A stretch of DNA of 64,000 nt from Symbiotaphrina buchneri (taxonomy: Eukaryota > Ascomycota > Symbiotaphrinales > Symbiotaphrinaceae): NCBI GenBank assembly GCA_001599915.1, contig BCIG01000032.1, positions 1-64,000 of the forward strand, written 5' to 3'. The notes beneath the pieces were generated by a model. It searched no databases and was not told the origin of the DNA. It worked only from the letters and a program-made list of their open reading frames with translations. This document shows, piece after piece, positions 1 to 10,102 of the stretch; positions within the stretch are counted from its first letter, which is position 1; each line of letters starts with the position of its first letter. The position numbers and the translations under genes were made by a program.

Positions 1-83
1 GCCACCGCCTTCGCGTCCGGCCCGCCCATTGGCTCCCCGCCGGCGAGGCCGTCGATTCTGCCGCCAAACCCGGACCCCGTCAT
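1..83 (-). CDS. Possible 5' piece of a gene cut by the left edge
   Basis: Read on the minus strand from an ATG at 83-81, this short stretch stays open to the window edge and encodes a Gly/Ala-rich segment (MTGSGFGGRIDGLAGGEPMG and onward). The GC content is higher than in the flanking DNA, as in coding sequence elsewhere here. A CTTAG acceptor-like site lies just upstream of the ATG, so it could also be an internal exon. I do not recognise the family. With only about 27 codons visible the call is weak. Confidence 0.25.
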   Translation of the reverse strand, partial: MTGSGFGGRIDGLAGGEPMGGPDAKAV

Positions 84-169
84 GCTCCTTCTAAGGATAT
101 GGAACTTTGTGGAGAATGTAGAGGATACTTTGTAAGTGGCTGACTCTGAGTGATAGGTGTGGGTGCGGT

Positions 170-751
170 GTATGAGGTTGCATGTGGTGGAAATGAGAGA
201 TGCGGGAACTGACTGAAGGTAGCTTTGATTTCGCTATCATGCTGAGACAGCCATTCGTTGAGCGGATTCTGCTCGAGCACCTGAAAAAACAAGGCGTTGA
301 GATACACGCACCGGCTGAGTGTGTTGACTTTGCAAGTCGCCCTGATGGTGTTGTAGCAACGATCAAGGACTTGGAGACTAAGACAACAATAAGAGTAAAG
401 AGGTGAGAACGTGTTTTTCCATTGTGATATAGTACGTTATTGATGCATAACTCTAGTAAATATCTGGTGGGGGCAGATGGTAGTAAGAGCTTTGTGCGCA
501 GGCACGCTGGGGTGGCGTTTCTAGGGGATAATTCTCAAGATAAATGGATCAGGATAGACGGGAAGATCAAGACCGATTTACCTAGTACGACAGTAGATAG
601 CGTTGGCGCGGCCATAGCTGCCCAAAGCGTGCTTGTTGGTGCGGTCGACGATGTGCACTGAGATGCCCAGCCGGGCAAGCTGGTAGGCGAGAAGAAGGCC
701 GACGGGGCCGCCGCCCACGATGAGGACGTCCACTGTTTTATCGGGTTTCAT
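170..751. pseudogene. FAD-dependent aromatic monooxygenase relic split by an inversion
   Basis: Two parts of one phenol-hydroxylase-type FAD monooxygenase lie in opposite orientations. On the minus strand, an ATG at 751 starts the N-terminal Rossmann segment (VDVLIVGGGPVGLLLAYQLA, the GxGxxG FAD motif), which runs into NAIYCRT and stops near 585. On the plus strand, about 200-402 and 457-583 encode the next portion (LRQPFVERILLEHL, then KYLVGADGSKSFVRRHAG, the family's GD-type FAD contact). An intact GTGAGA...CTCTAG intron lies at 403-456. The two parts meet tail to tail near 583-590, exactly where CRT should continue into the family's LEIL segment. The C-terminal substrate and thioredoxin-like domains are absent. 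The remaining frames and intron are clean, so the damage looks fairly recent. Two separate gene copies in inverted order would give the same picture. Confidence 0.75.
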
Positions 752-1394
752 GAGGGCATTGGGGAAGAGGATGTACAGATGAGTATGAAGGGACGGCAAT
801 GATCATAATGTAGACCTGGTCATAGGAACTGCAATATTGTTCCGTTATCGAAGAAACAATATGTCATTTCTGGATGTCTCTTATCGGCCACCGAGGAAGG
901 GGCGTCAAACTTGCGAAGATACGGCGGTATGGCGGTTACGCTGTTGTTCCGGATTATGCGCATCCGGATCCAGGCCAGGATGAATGCATTCGCCGGATAT
1001 TATACACACTACCCTACGGGCTGGCTGGACTGGCAATAATAATCAGGTGAATGCAACTGGAAAATCTGCATCCATAATGCCAATTGCTCAGTTATTTCAT
1101 GTCCTTCATAGGATCGTTCACGATGACCCGACTAGCCGCACGCAATGATTCCCTAAAACGGTCTGGACCTACTACTTTAAGCTTCTTCACGCTCCACCAA
1201 GACGCTTGGCCCTCCGACTTTACACAGACGACGGGCATGCAGGGAAAGTGCAGAGCTTTCCCAGCTTTCTTCGAGTTCTCGGCACTGCTGCAGGCAGCAA
1301 CGACTCGCGATGCTGACCTCGTGAGCTTGTGCGCGTCTTGACACGTCACACTCAAGGCTGGTCGTTCACACAACACGAGGCTGGGTGCGAGGGA
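752..1394. other. Spacer with no supported gene
   Basis: About 640 bases between the monooxygenase relic and the membrane-protein gene. Open frames here overlap antisense to each other, lack ATG starts or match nothing I know. The final part should hold the promoter of the gene starting at 1395. Confidence 0.5.
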
Positions 1395-2810
1395 ATGGCA
1401 GGGCAAGATTCGCACGATGAGAAGGCCGGCTCGCCATCAGGACTCGATCACGCACCTGCATCTCGCCCACCAGACAAGATCCGCGAGCGAGGGCCCTCCG
1501 GAATTATCTCCGCCGGAGCCACCATCGTTCCACCCTCAGCACCCTCACACCCCGACCTCTCGCACCACCGGCTCGTCTTCATGCGCTCCGGCTCCCACTA
1601 CATCCCTCTCCGTCCCGCACGGTACAGCAACAACCTTCTCATCGGCGCGGGGTTCCTCGAGCTCGGCAACGCGGGGGATTTCGCCGCCAACGTATGGAAC
1701 GAGATCCCCGTGCCGCGCTTCGCCATCGGGCTCATGGCCGTCGGCGGCACGCTGGCGCTTCTGCTGTCCTATTTCGCGTACAAGGATCTGCGGCTCGCGC
1801 TAGAGAATGTAAGGATCTTGAGAGAGGAAAGAAGGTGGTTGAAGAGCGAGAGGGAGAAGTTTGGGAATATAGAGGGGGAGAAGGAACTGGGCTGTGAAGA
1901 GCTGGGCAGGAGTTTAAGCGCGAGGCTGGACTTGAATCTTCGCGAGCTGGGGACGGAGATTGTGGGACGCGTGATTATGGATCTCGCGATGGGGTCGGGA
2001 GCGGTCCTGTGTGCTGCGGGGACGTACTTGGCTATTGGAGGTGCGAACCTTCATGCCTACCGCGCAAGCAATCTCCTCTCCGGGTATATCGGGAATGCAC
2101 CCTCCGCGCTGTTCGCGATCATCAATGCTCTCTTCTCTATCTTCGTGTGGTGTCAAGCGAGGAAGCACGGCAACGCAGCGAAGAGGGCCACTGAAGAGCT
2201 TGGTCCGGCGCGGCAGATGTTGGTCAAGCGGACCAGGCTTGTCAGATGGCATACGATTCTCTATTCTGTGACTGCGCTTGTCGGAGGCGCGGCGTCGTTG
2301 ATCACCGCCACCAGATGGTGGGGCTATGTGGCTCTCATTCCGTGTATTTTCTCTTCTGTCTTCAGCAACTGGGTCTGGAGGAAGCAGTTGGGTTATTCTC
2401 GGCCGATATGCAATGCTGTTGGGACGCTTGATGTCGCCACGTTGGCCAGGCAGTTTGAAACTGCTGTCTGGTGTCAGAGTACGCTTCAAAAACATGGTAC
2501 AGGACAAGAAAAGGGCGTCTTTTCTGATACGGAGCTGGGATCCACGGTTGTCTCGTTCTTGGTGGAGAATGATCTCTTTGAGCACTTCTGTATCCTGCTT
2601 TTTCAAGATCGGGAGTTGACAAGGGAGCTCTTTGACTTGCGCGACGACTTCATAACTGTTGACGCCAGGAGTTTATTGAGGGCTAGTGGATATTTCACTT
2701 CGCGTTTCATCGCGATGGGACGGACGTGTGTTGCTTCTGCCGGGCCAGAGCATTTTGCTAACCGACAGCATTACCTTCTAGAAGCACTGGGCTGCTATCT
2801 TTGTGCATAG
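1395..2810 (+). CDS. Multi-pass membrane protein of unknown function
   Basis: Intronless frame of 471 residues. The open frame reaches further upstream, but the first in-frame ATG is at 1395 (MAGQDSHDEK), in a good GAATGG context; the codon at 1329 is GTG. The N-terminal 65 or so residues are polar and Pro/Ser-rich, with no clear signal peptide. Hydrophobic segments follow: around FAIGLMAVGGTLALLLSYFA, a second group after a charged helix (ENVRILREERRWLKSEREK) including VLCAAGTYLAIGGANLHAY and APSALFAIINALFSIFVW, and a third pair near LYSVTALVGGAASLITATRW and YVALIPCIFSSVFSNWVW. The C-terminal 120 residues are soluble and mildly acidic. This is the shape of an uncharacterised fungal integral membrane protein; I recognise no catalytic motif. 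It runs convergently with the oxygenase gene about 100 bases downstream. Confidence 0.7.
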   Translation: MAGQDSHDEKAGSPSGLDHAPASRPPDKIRERGPSGIISAGATIVPPSAPSHPDLSHHRLVFMRSGSHYIPLRPARYSNNLLIGAGFLELGNAGDFAANVWNEIPVPRFAIGLMAVGGTLALLLSYFAYKDLRLALENVRILREERRWLKSEREKFGNIEGEKELGCEELGRSLSARLDLNLRELGTEIVGRVIMDLAMGSGAVLCAAGTYLAIGGANLHAYRASNLLSGYIGNAPSALFAIINALFSIFVWCQARKHGNAAKRATEELGPARQMLVKRTRLVRWHTILYSVTALVGGAASLITATRWWGYVALIPCIFSSVFSNWVWRKQLGYSRPICNAVGTLDVATLARQFETAVWCQSTLQKHGTGQEKGVFSDTELGSTVVSFLVENDLFEHFCILLFQDRELTRELFDLRDDFITVDARSLLRASGYFTSRFIAMGRTCVASAGPEHFANRQHYLLEALGCYLCA

Positions 2811-2913
2811 CATAGACACGAGACGAGTCCATGGAAAAGGCGTTTAGCATCCCATAGCATTCATATACATTCAAGAACAAACATCGCTTCATAATTCTAA
2901 TCGCATCCAAGAT

Positions 2914-4046
2914 CTAATAATCCCCGCCCTTTGCCTTGTTCGCTCTCCAAGCATAATACTCACCACTCGTCATAATCGGATACTTCATTGGATTCTCCTC
3001 GCTGACACACGTCGGGATCGCCTCCAACACCTTGCTGCGATCAAAGCCAAAGAAGAACGGGCACGAATACCGCTCATTGCCGCTCTTATTAATGACCCTA
3101 TGCACCGTCGACACAAAGAAATCATTCGTCTGGCGCATAAAGCAATCGGCAATATTCACGACCAGCGCGCCGGGGACAGGGTTCGCCTTGATCCACTCGC
3201 CCGCTTTACTCAGCACCTCCAGCCCTCCGGACTCATCCTGAGTGACGAACGTAAAGCATTCGAAATCCGTATGTGCGCCGATGCCGTTCTGATCGTCGAC
3301 CGACGCCTCCTGCTTGGGGTAGTGCAGGATGCGCATGCCGGCCTCAGGGTGGCGGACGTACTCGTCGAAGAAGTCCTCAGGTAGGTGCAGGGCGAGGGCG
3401 AAGATGCGGCTCATCTTGCGCGCGAGTTGGAGGAGTTGCGTGTGGTATGCGTACACGGTGTCTTTGAAGCCCGGCAGGTCCTCTTCTGGCAGCCAGATGC
3501 TGATCCCCTTTTCTGTGGATTGGCCGGCGTTGAGTGGGTCGTAGGCCCCGTCGTAGGCCCAGTTGAAGGCTTCGGAAAGGTCCTTCTCTTTGCGCTCGTT
3601 CCGGTTGTAGTGCTTCATGGGGTGGTACCCGACGTACTCGTTGGAGACTTTGCCCGTGAAGACTTCCATCTTCTTCTCGGCGGGCAGTGCGAAGAAGCGC
3701 TTTGCTTGCTTGAAGGTGGCTTCGCGGTATTTGGTGTCGATGCCCTGGGGATGATAATCAGCATGCCGCCTCTCTCTCGTGCTTTGTGATTCTGCGGTCC
3801 GCGACTCACATGGTTGACGGCGTAGAAGAATCCGATCCGATGCGCGGCTTCGCGGATCTTCTCGGCGACGGCCTTGCGGTCTTCGATGTTCTCGCTGAAC
3901 GCACCGGAGATGTCGATGATGGGGATCTCATCTGCCTCCTTTGAGATGTTGCTCTTGACCACCAGTTCCGTGCAGTTCTGCAGGCGAAGCACCTGTGGTT
4001 TCACCTGTGGCTCTTTCTCCGCCGCAACGGTCGTAGTCTGTGACAT
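2914..4046 (-). CDS. 2-oxoglutarate/Fe(II)-dependent oxygenase (isopenicillin N synthase-like)
   Basis: Two exons (3810-4046 and 2914-3744) flank a 65-base intron with a GTGAGT donor and CCCAG acceptor, giving 355 residues from ATG MSQTTTVAAEK. The N-terminal part carries the family's EIPIIDISG strand and GFFYAVNHGI turn; the intron falls exactly between NH and GI. The double-stranded beta-helix core has the complete iron triad, H237 and D239 (GAHTDFECFT) and H294 (STVHRV), plus the 2-oxoglutarate anchor R304-x-S306 (NERYS). The length matches plant- and fungus-type enzymes that hydroxylate, desaturate or cyclise small molecules. The substrate cannot be read from the sequence, and the neighbours do not form an obvious biosynthetic cluster. 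The usual GD-LQ-WTN stretch is DCFMRQTND here, a modest divergence that may shape the pocket. Confidence 0.9.
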
Positions 4047-5870
4047 CTTTGCGCGGCTTTGGTCACGCAGGGGTATCAACGAAGCAGATCGCAAATTGGT
4101 GTCTTTTATTCGCCGCTGTTAAAGTGAACCGAAAGAGATAAGTGTTATGATCGCCGAATAAATGGCCTGTCTTTAGCTCTGCCGGGGCAATGAGGGGGAC
4201 GTGCGATGTTGTACCGCCCCCGGAGACTCGCGCCGGTGGCCGTCGTTATCTCGTCGCACAACTCCGCGTCGCGGGCGGTATGGCCCGGTGCAAAGCCACA
4301 CAAATAAGGTTAAAAGGCTGGACTCGATTATTGGAGCACTGGCGCCGACTTGCTAGTTGTTAATCTTGTCTTTATCACTCTGCTTATTCTTCTGCCGGTG
4401 AGGCGTTCCATCCTGCTTCAAAGGCTCGAGGTTGTGGTGGGATGGTTGCCCGACGCTGGCCGGCTGCATGCCTGACCCTCAAACCCCCGGTTATGGGCTA
4501 TATTTTCGACGTGCGATAAGGCCAGGCGCTGCCCTACGCCTCGCACACCCATATATCGGCCAGCCGGCACCCGTCGGGCATCTTCTTGCCACTGTCTCCA
4601 CACGTGACACGCCTAAGGTATGCTCTGTCAGCTCTGAGCGTTTTTGAGGAATCAGCCCGGTTCCTTTTTTCTGCTATTCTGGTTTCCATGTGATCATCAA
4701 AGGTTAAACAGGGTGTCAACCATGGTACAGGAAACCTTTCTTGCATAAAGTCTTATCGGGTGGCACTGTTGCGTTCATGGCTGGCATCCTTGTCGGAAGC
4801 TGGTAGTTAGCGACTAGATTCGGGCCAATTCGGCGGAGGTGGCAACCCATCCCAAGGGGTGAATGGAGTCCATTTGCGTCTTGTCATCGAATCGTTTGTT
4901 TGGCATATGATCGGCCTTGGTTTGATAGCTTGTTTAAGTGACGGTGGTTGTGTAGTCATGATAGAGTACTCGGTTTTGGTCATGCTGACCATGCCGAAAT
5001 TGTGAACTCCTTGGGTGTATTCTCTTCATCTAGCCAAAGCAATCCTATCTTGAGCGTACTCAAGCTGTACACTGTAGACCTCTGATATTTCAGTTCTTCC
5101 GGCAAGAAGGTATTAGCTTGTTTCGATGCCGTCGCCATCGGCATCTCAGCAGTGGTGATCTTCCTCACAAAAGGACATATCATGTTGTCCTATTCAGAAA
5201 AAAGGGCCTAGACGTAACTGTCACCTTCGGCCTGTAACGTCGCTCGGAGGATTGGCTGAGGTGTGTCCTCGGGTCAGTTGAGCGGTGTCTCTCAGATCAT
5301 CGAATACTATTCCTCCAGCTCTTGACATCTCCTCCCCCCAACAGCAATCTCAGGCGCAATGGCTGCTCTTCGGTCGCCGCGCTCGACTATTGTGGAATGG
5401 AAATACCAGTGCCAAGTGGCGGGAGTACTTCGTAGATGCTGATAACTTACTGGCTGAGGAAAAGGCCATCTTCTGAAGGCGAGGCATCTGCGCCCGCTGA
5501 ATGAATATGATAATCGTGTATGTATAGAAATAACAAACATTTGACCCTCGATCTGTTGTAGGTTGCACATAAACATCGCCCAGGAATTCTTTTCTCCAAC
5601 TGCGCCAAGCGGCTAGCAAATCGCCCCACCAAGGCTGGCCCACCATGGCCCACATCTCATCGACGCTTACTTACACAGGCCTAGCGCCGATGTAAAATTA
5701 TCAGTCTCCACGAGGAAAAAGTCGGAATCAAACGTCAGATCTGATATCACGCGCTGAGAAGGGTAACAACGATCCGTATCGCCCGACCGGTCCTAGAACT
5801 TTCTGTTACGTCTCAGCCAGTCATCGTGGAAGCGGCGAGACGTTCCAAGTCCTGTCCTTGGCCATAGTGA
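4047..5870. other. 1.8 kb spacer without a convincing gene
   Basis: The left end should carry the promoter of the oxygenase, the right end that of purU. A 67-codon minus-strand frame with an ATG at 5183 (ending 4980), overlapping another 61-codon frame, is the only stretch with coding-like composition. It resembles nothing I know and lacks a splice-linked partner, so I do not call it. The 5285-5655 frames overlap on both strands and look like chance. Confidence 0.45.
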
Positions 5871-6851
5871 ATGGCCTCTTTGCTGGGAGCTTTCACACGA
5901 ACGAGGATCCCATCCAGACTGTTTGCTCCCTCATCCATCCGGATCATCACACCTCCTCCAGCCACCAGGGCCGCATTCTTCTCGTCTAAGATGGCCTCTT
6001 CCAAGATCGCCAACGACCACATCCTAACACTATCATGCCCAGACAAGCCCGGCATCGTGCACGCCGTGACGGGGCTTCTGGCGCAGAACAACCTCAACAT
6101 CCTGGACCTGCAGCAATTCAGCGACCCCGTATCCGAGAAGTTCTTCATGCGGGTACACTTCGGGCACGCCGCCGACACGGCACAGCTGGAGCCGGCATTC
6201 ACCTCGCTGGCGGAGGACCTGAAGATGGAGTACGCGCTGCGACCCGTAGCGCAGAAGCCGCGCGTGCTGATCATGGTGTCCAAGATCGGGCACTGCCTGA
6301 ACGACCTGCTCTTCCGGACCAAGGCCGGGCAACTCGGCATCGAGGTTCCTGTGATCGTGTCGAACCATCCGGACTTCGCGCCGCTGGCCAAGAGCTACGG
6401 CGTCGAGTTCCACCACCTGCCCGTCACCAAGGACACCAAGCTGGAGCAGGAGAAGCAGATCCTCGCCCTAATCGAGCAGCACAGCGTTGAGCTGGTGGTG
6501 CTGGCGCGGTATATGCAGGTGCTCTCGCCCGGACTGTGCCAGGCCATGTCCGGCAAGATCATCAATATCCATCATAGCTTCCTGCCGTCGTTCAAGGGCG
6601 CGAAACCGTACCACCAGGCGGCGGATAGGGGGGTTAAGATTATTGGCGCCACGGCGCATTTTGTTACCGCGGATTTGGATGAGGGCCCGATTATTGAGCA
6701 GAGAGTCACGAGGGTTAATCATCAGTATAGCCCGAAGGACTTGGTTGAGGAGGGAAGTAATGTGGAGAGTCAGACGCTGGCGGCGGCGGTGAAGTGGTGG
6801 TCGGAGAGAAGGGTGTTTTTGAATGGGCATAAGACTGTTGTTTTCAACTAG
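5871..6851 (+). CDS. purU: Formyltetrahydrofolate deformylase
   Basis: Single exon, 326 residues. The enzyme hydrolyses 10-formyltetrahydrofolate to tetrahydrofolate and formate, balancing one-carbon pools and feeding formate to purine synthesis. Residues about 47-125 form an ACT regulatory domain (ILTLSCPDKPGIVHAVTGLL). The rest is the formyltransferase-fold hydrolase domain, with ARYMQVLSP, N232 and H234 in IINIHHSFLPSFKG, and the DLDEGPIIEQ loop that carries the catalytic Asp. The first 40 residues are Arg/Ser-rich, free of acidic residues and end in RAAFFSSKM, as in a mitochondrial presequence. A second ATG (5991, residue 41) in the same ATGGCCTCTT context would start the compact bacterial-length enzyme, so two forms may be made. 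Bacterial PurU is about 280 residues, matching the shorter form. Confidence 0.95.
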   Translation: MASLLGAFTRTRIPSRLFAPSSIRIITPPPATRAAFFSSKMASSKIANDHILTLSCPDKPGIVHAVTGLLAQNNLNILDLQQFSDPVSEKFFMRVHFGHAADTAQLEPAFTSLAEDLKMEYALRPVAQKPRVLIMVSKIGHCLNDLLFRTKAGQLGIEVPVIVSNHPDFAPLAKSYGVEFHHLPVTKDTKLEQEKQILALIEQHSVELVVLARYMQVLSPGLCQAMSGKIINIHHSFLPSFKGAKPYHQAADRGVKIIGATAHFVTADLDEGPIIEQRVTRVNHQYSPKDLVEEGSNVESQTLAAAVKWWSERRVFLNGHKTVVFN

Positions 6852-7237
6852 ACTGTAGATGTTGATATACAAGTATTATAGTTAGCTTATACATGAACTG
6901 CATGAGTCTGCGCCGTATTTACTACTACTAATTCTGCTTAGCTCTGTTGATCTACTGTCAAGGCTATCCTGAACCATGTTCAACGCAGGGGATATATCTC
7001 CAAACACTGAGCTGCCATATGTCTACTTGACCCACTGATTTCACTGATGAGCAAATTCATTGATTGGACGATTTCATCGGAGCAACCATGCTCATCACGC
7101 TAGACATTTGAGTCATTGGAGAGAATCAGTGCTCGACAACCCCACCCCCACTCCACTTCAAAATACGGGGAAAGCCCAAGCATCAACTTCCCCATTCAAC
7201 CAACCTTCCAAAACTCTCCTATCCATTATCAAGCATC
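6852..7237. other. Spacer between purU and the dehalogenase-like gene
   Basis: 386 bases that are AT-richer than the genes, with a CA/CT-rich stretch just before the ATG at 7238 (7137-7237), as often seen in fungal 5' leaders. No gene seen. Confidence 0.5.
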
Positions 7238-8158
7238 ATGTCCGAAACCACAGATCTCTTTCCCGGCTTCAAAACCCACCGCATCAACACGGGCCAATGC
7301 ACCATCTTCGCCCGTGTCGGGGGCTCCGGCCCACCTCTCGCTCTCCTCCACGGCTTTCCCCAAACACACGCGATGTGGCACAAGATCGCACCCGCCTTAT
7401 CCGAGTGGTACACAACCGTAGTGATGGACCTACGCGGCTACGGCTCCTCCTCCCCCGCAGCATCCAGCAGCAACGGCTCGGGCTACGCCAAGCGCGTTCT
7501 GGCGCAGGACGTCATCGCAGTGATGCACTCCCTCGGCTTCGACAAATTCAGCATCGCAGGCCACGACCGCGGCGGGCGGCTCGCGTACCGGCTCGCGCTC
7601 GACCACCCGGACAAACTGCATAAGCTCTCCCTGCTGGATATCGTGCCCACCGCGAGCATGTTCGGGCAGATGTCCCGCTTCGAAGTTGTGTTGCGCGTCG
7701 CGCACTGGCTACTTCTCGCGCAGCCGGCGCCGTTCCCGGAGACGCTGGTGGGCAACTCTGTTGACGTCTATCTGGACCTATTTTTCCGCAACGGCGACCG
7801 GGTCGATGCGCAGGGTGAGGCGGCCGTGTTCCATCCGGCCGCGCTGGAGGCGTATAGGGCCTCGATGAGGAATCCGGAGAGTCTGCATGCGATGTGCGAG
7901 GATTACCGCGCGGGGGCGCTGATTGATCGCGTGCATGATCTGGAGGATTTGGAGAGAGGGAGGAAGATAGAGGTGCCGGTGCAGTTGCTGTGGGGCGAGA
8001 GCGGCGTGCCGAGTGTGACGAAGTTTGATCCCATTAGGGAGTGGAGCTTGTATGCGACGGATATTGTGGATGCGCAGGCCGTGCCGAAGAGTGGTCATTA
8101 TATCCCAGAGGAGAATCCCGAGGCGGTCTTGGTGGCGCTGAGGAATTTTTTTTCTTAG
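7238..8158 (+). CDS. Alpha/beta-hydrolase, fluoroacetate-dehalogenase-like
   Basis: Single exon, 306 residues, ATG in an ATCATG context. The fold is shown by LLHGFPQT (oxyanion-hole HG), the nucleophile elbow GHDRGGR and a C-terminal SGHYIPEE histidine. Residues that define haloacetate dehalogenases of the RPA1163 type are all present: nucleophile D110, carboxylate-binding R111 and R114, the aspartate D134 (LLDIVPT), the fluoride pocket H156-W157 (AHWLLLAQP) and Y223 (EDYRAG), and general base H287. Epoxide hydrolases share the Asp-His pair but lack the R111/R114 plus HW set. Length equals the bacterial enzymes (about 300), with one short Ser/Asn insertion near residue 75. Expected reaction: hydrolytic removal of halide from a haloacetate to give glycolate; the true substrate may be another small acid. 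No signal peptide is seen, so it is probably cytosolic. Confidence 0.85.
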   Translation: MSETTDLFPGFKTHRINTGQCTIFARVGGSGPPLALLHGFPQTHAMWHKIAPALSEWYTTVVMDLRGYGSSSPAASSSNGSGYAKRVLAQDVIAVMHSLGFDKFSIAGHDRGGRLAYRLALDHPDKLHKLSLLDIVPTASMFGQMSRFEVVLRVAHWLLLAQPAPFPETLVGNSVDVYLDLFFRNGDRVDAQGEAAVFHPAALEAYRASMRNPESLHAMCEDYRAGALIDRVHDLEDLERGRKIEVPVQLLWGESGVPSVTKFDPIREWSLYATDIVDAQAVPKSGHYIPEENPEAVLVALRNFFS

Positions 8159-8892
8159 GTCGTGCCATGGTGTTGGAAGGGCTGGAGGAGAAATATATCT
8201 ACTGTGGCAAAAACTATATTCTGTATCGGAAAATATATGACCACCCTGCTCTATCCATTGACCGTCATTCAGAAACACCTGCGTTGCCCAAATCCCACTT
8301 CATGCATAATAGCATGATGTACAACTTTTTTAGAGACAAGAGTAGTCCTTGGTTGTCTTTCGGGTTCAGCGTGGGTCCTAACTCAGAACGTTCAAAGAAG
8401 AGAAATCCTCTGTGACCGTGGAGAGCTACTTGAAGCACTTGTTATCTGGACATTTGGAAATAATAAAACCTTGGCCCGCGAGTTCTGAATTTGAGCACTA
8501 CATCTACTGCTGAGTACCACCACCATTCAGTCCCGCAATATCCACCGAGTCGTTGTATTCTTCGAAACTGCATCGAGTAGCGTACCTCTCCTGCTCACGT
8601 ACGTTGTGTTGTTTCATTCTTTTCAGTCAAAGCGTATGCGGCTTTATCCCCCATGCGATATCTCTTTCGCTTTGCGCTTTTCGGTACTTCCATATCTCAG
8701 ATATTGACTGCTGTTGAGACCAGCGCCTGTAGATCGCTGAGATCAAAGCCCACGGCTTTGAAGGAAGGGATTCCTGGCATGGATCTAGTAAACAAGAATA
8801 AATAATCATAAAATCTACAACGTCCATCTTCATACGTAGTACTGTGACCTAAGTGTGGGGCATCAGCAGGGCTATCGCTGAGATTGAGGTTG
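8159..8892. other. Convergent spacer, no gene seen
   Basis: 730 bases between two genes that converge here, so mainly 3' flanks. Frames in it are short, overlap antisense to each other and match nothing I recognise. Confidence 0.5.
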
Positions 8893-10102
8893 TCACCTAC
8901 TCGTAAGTCCCAACAGACCGGCCCTTTGCCGGAGCCAAGTATATTCCTCGGCAGCGACGTCAGTCACACCTCTCATCCCTCGGTATTTCTCGAGATCAAA
9001 CGCAGGACTGAAAGGCTGCACATCGCCGCAAACCGCCAGAAACAGCTCACATGCTCCTTCGGGAATCCCGACATCAAGGAAAGCGTAGTCCACGGCTCGC
9101 GCGATGCATAGTACGTAGAATATCGTAGGCCATGCGTTTGCAGAATGTTTGAGCATGATGGTCTGTAGGGATTGCAGTCTGTGTTTTCTGATGCCTTTCA
9201 GACTCAAGCGGGTGCTGTGACCAGCCCTTAGCCGCGTCTGGTACTCCCACGCGCATTCTACAATAGTCCGCGGCAAATAGCGCTCCTGTATAGCTCCAAT
9301 GTAGGGCAAGACGGTAAGATAGATGGAACTCTCTGCAAGGGATAGTATTATAAGCTTGATCTCCATCGATGCTTGAGCAGATCCATAGAAAGTCTTTTCC
9401 AGAGATACAGCATATTTGATAGCATGCTTCAATATATCCGAGGCTGGAAGCTCAAACTCCTGGATCGTAGAGTGCTTGAATTCATCACGGCGCAAAAGAG
9501 GCAGCAGCGAATGAGAATGGCCAGCATGGCCCTGAAGGGCAAGAACAAGTTTGCTCCAGAAAATAATGGAGTTGCGCTCACGCCTTGTCAACCTGATGAT
9601 GTAGATGCGTTGCTCATTCTTGTAGTATATCTCGACGTCCTCGCTATCACCAGTCTCGTACAGGTCGATTTCACCTTGGAGCATTGATTTCAGACTGGGA
9701 TACGACCTAAAGAGATATGGGTAGGAAATACCATCGATGGACTTCCGAATGTCAATGTCTTGCAAGTCGCCACGCTGGCATCCAACGTTACGCCAGGTCC
9801 CATGCTTAAGCTGGCTGCACTGCTTGCAAGGATTGCCAGGATCACACTAAGATAACCGTCAGCTGGTGTATCCGGCAAGTCCAGTTCATACTTACAGGCC
9901 TTTTAAGATATCTGCATCTCCAACAAGCACCGCCCACTGCTCTTACTTCTCTCTGATTATCCAGAGCACCCGTGTCCAACTGAGTGGTACGACCGCGCTT
10001 CGGAGTGGTCGTTTCTTGGGTTTGCACCTTAGGATCGAAGATATGTTCGACATAAGGTCGCTTGGTGCCTTGTGGTGATGCCGGAGCATCGTCTCGGGGC
10101 AT
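8893..10102 (-). CDS. Zn2Cys6 fungal transcription factor
   Basis: Two exons (9896-10102 and 8893-9846) around a 49-base intron (GTAAGT...TTAG) give 386 residues. The binuclear cluster is split by the intron: exon 1 ends GACWRCRYLKRP and exon 2 opens CDPGNPCKQC, giving C-x2-C-x6-C-x5-C-x2-C-x12-C, the Gal4-type pattern. About 58 basic/Ser/Thr-rich residues precede the cluster. The C-terminal 300 residues are helical without a recognisable Fungal_trans signature, as in the many short regulators. It is a nuclear DNA-binding regulator; its targets are unknown. The spacer from cysteine 5 to cysteine 6 is long (12), at the upper edge for the family. Its stop is about 730 bases from the dehalogenase-like gene, with which it converges; co-regulation is possible but only inferred. 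Confidence 0.85.

Noticed and set aside
1092-1415. 107-codon minus-strand frame antisense to the start of the membrane-protein gene
   Set aside because: It is antisense to a better-supported gene, lacks family features and overlaps other chance frames.
4807-5183. Two overlapping minus-strand frames of 61 and 67 codons
   Set aside because: Composition is mildly coding-like, but they match no family, overlap each other, have no splice partner and stand alone in a 1.8 kb spacer.
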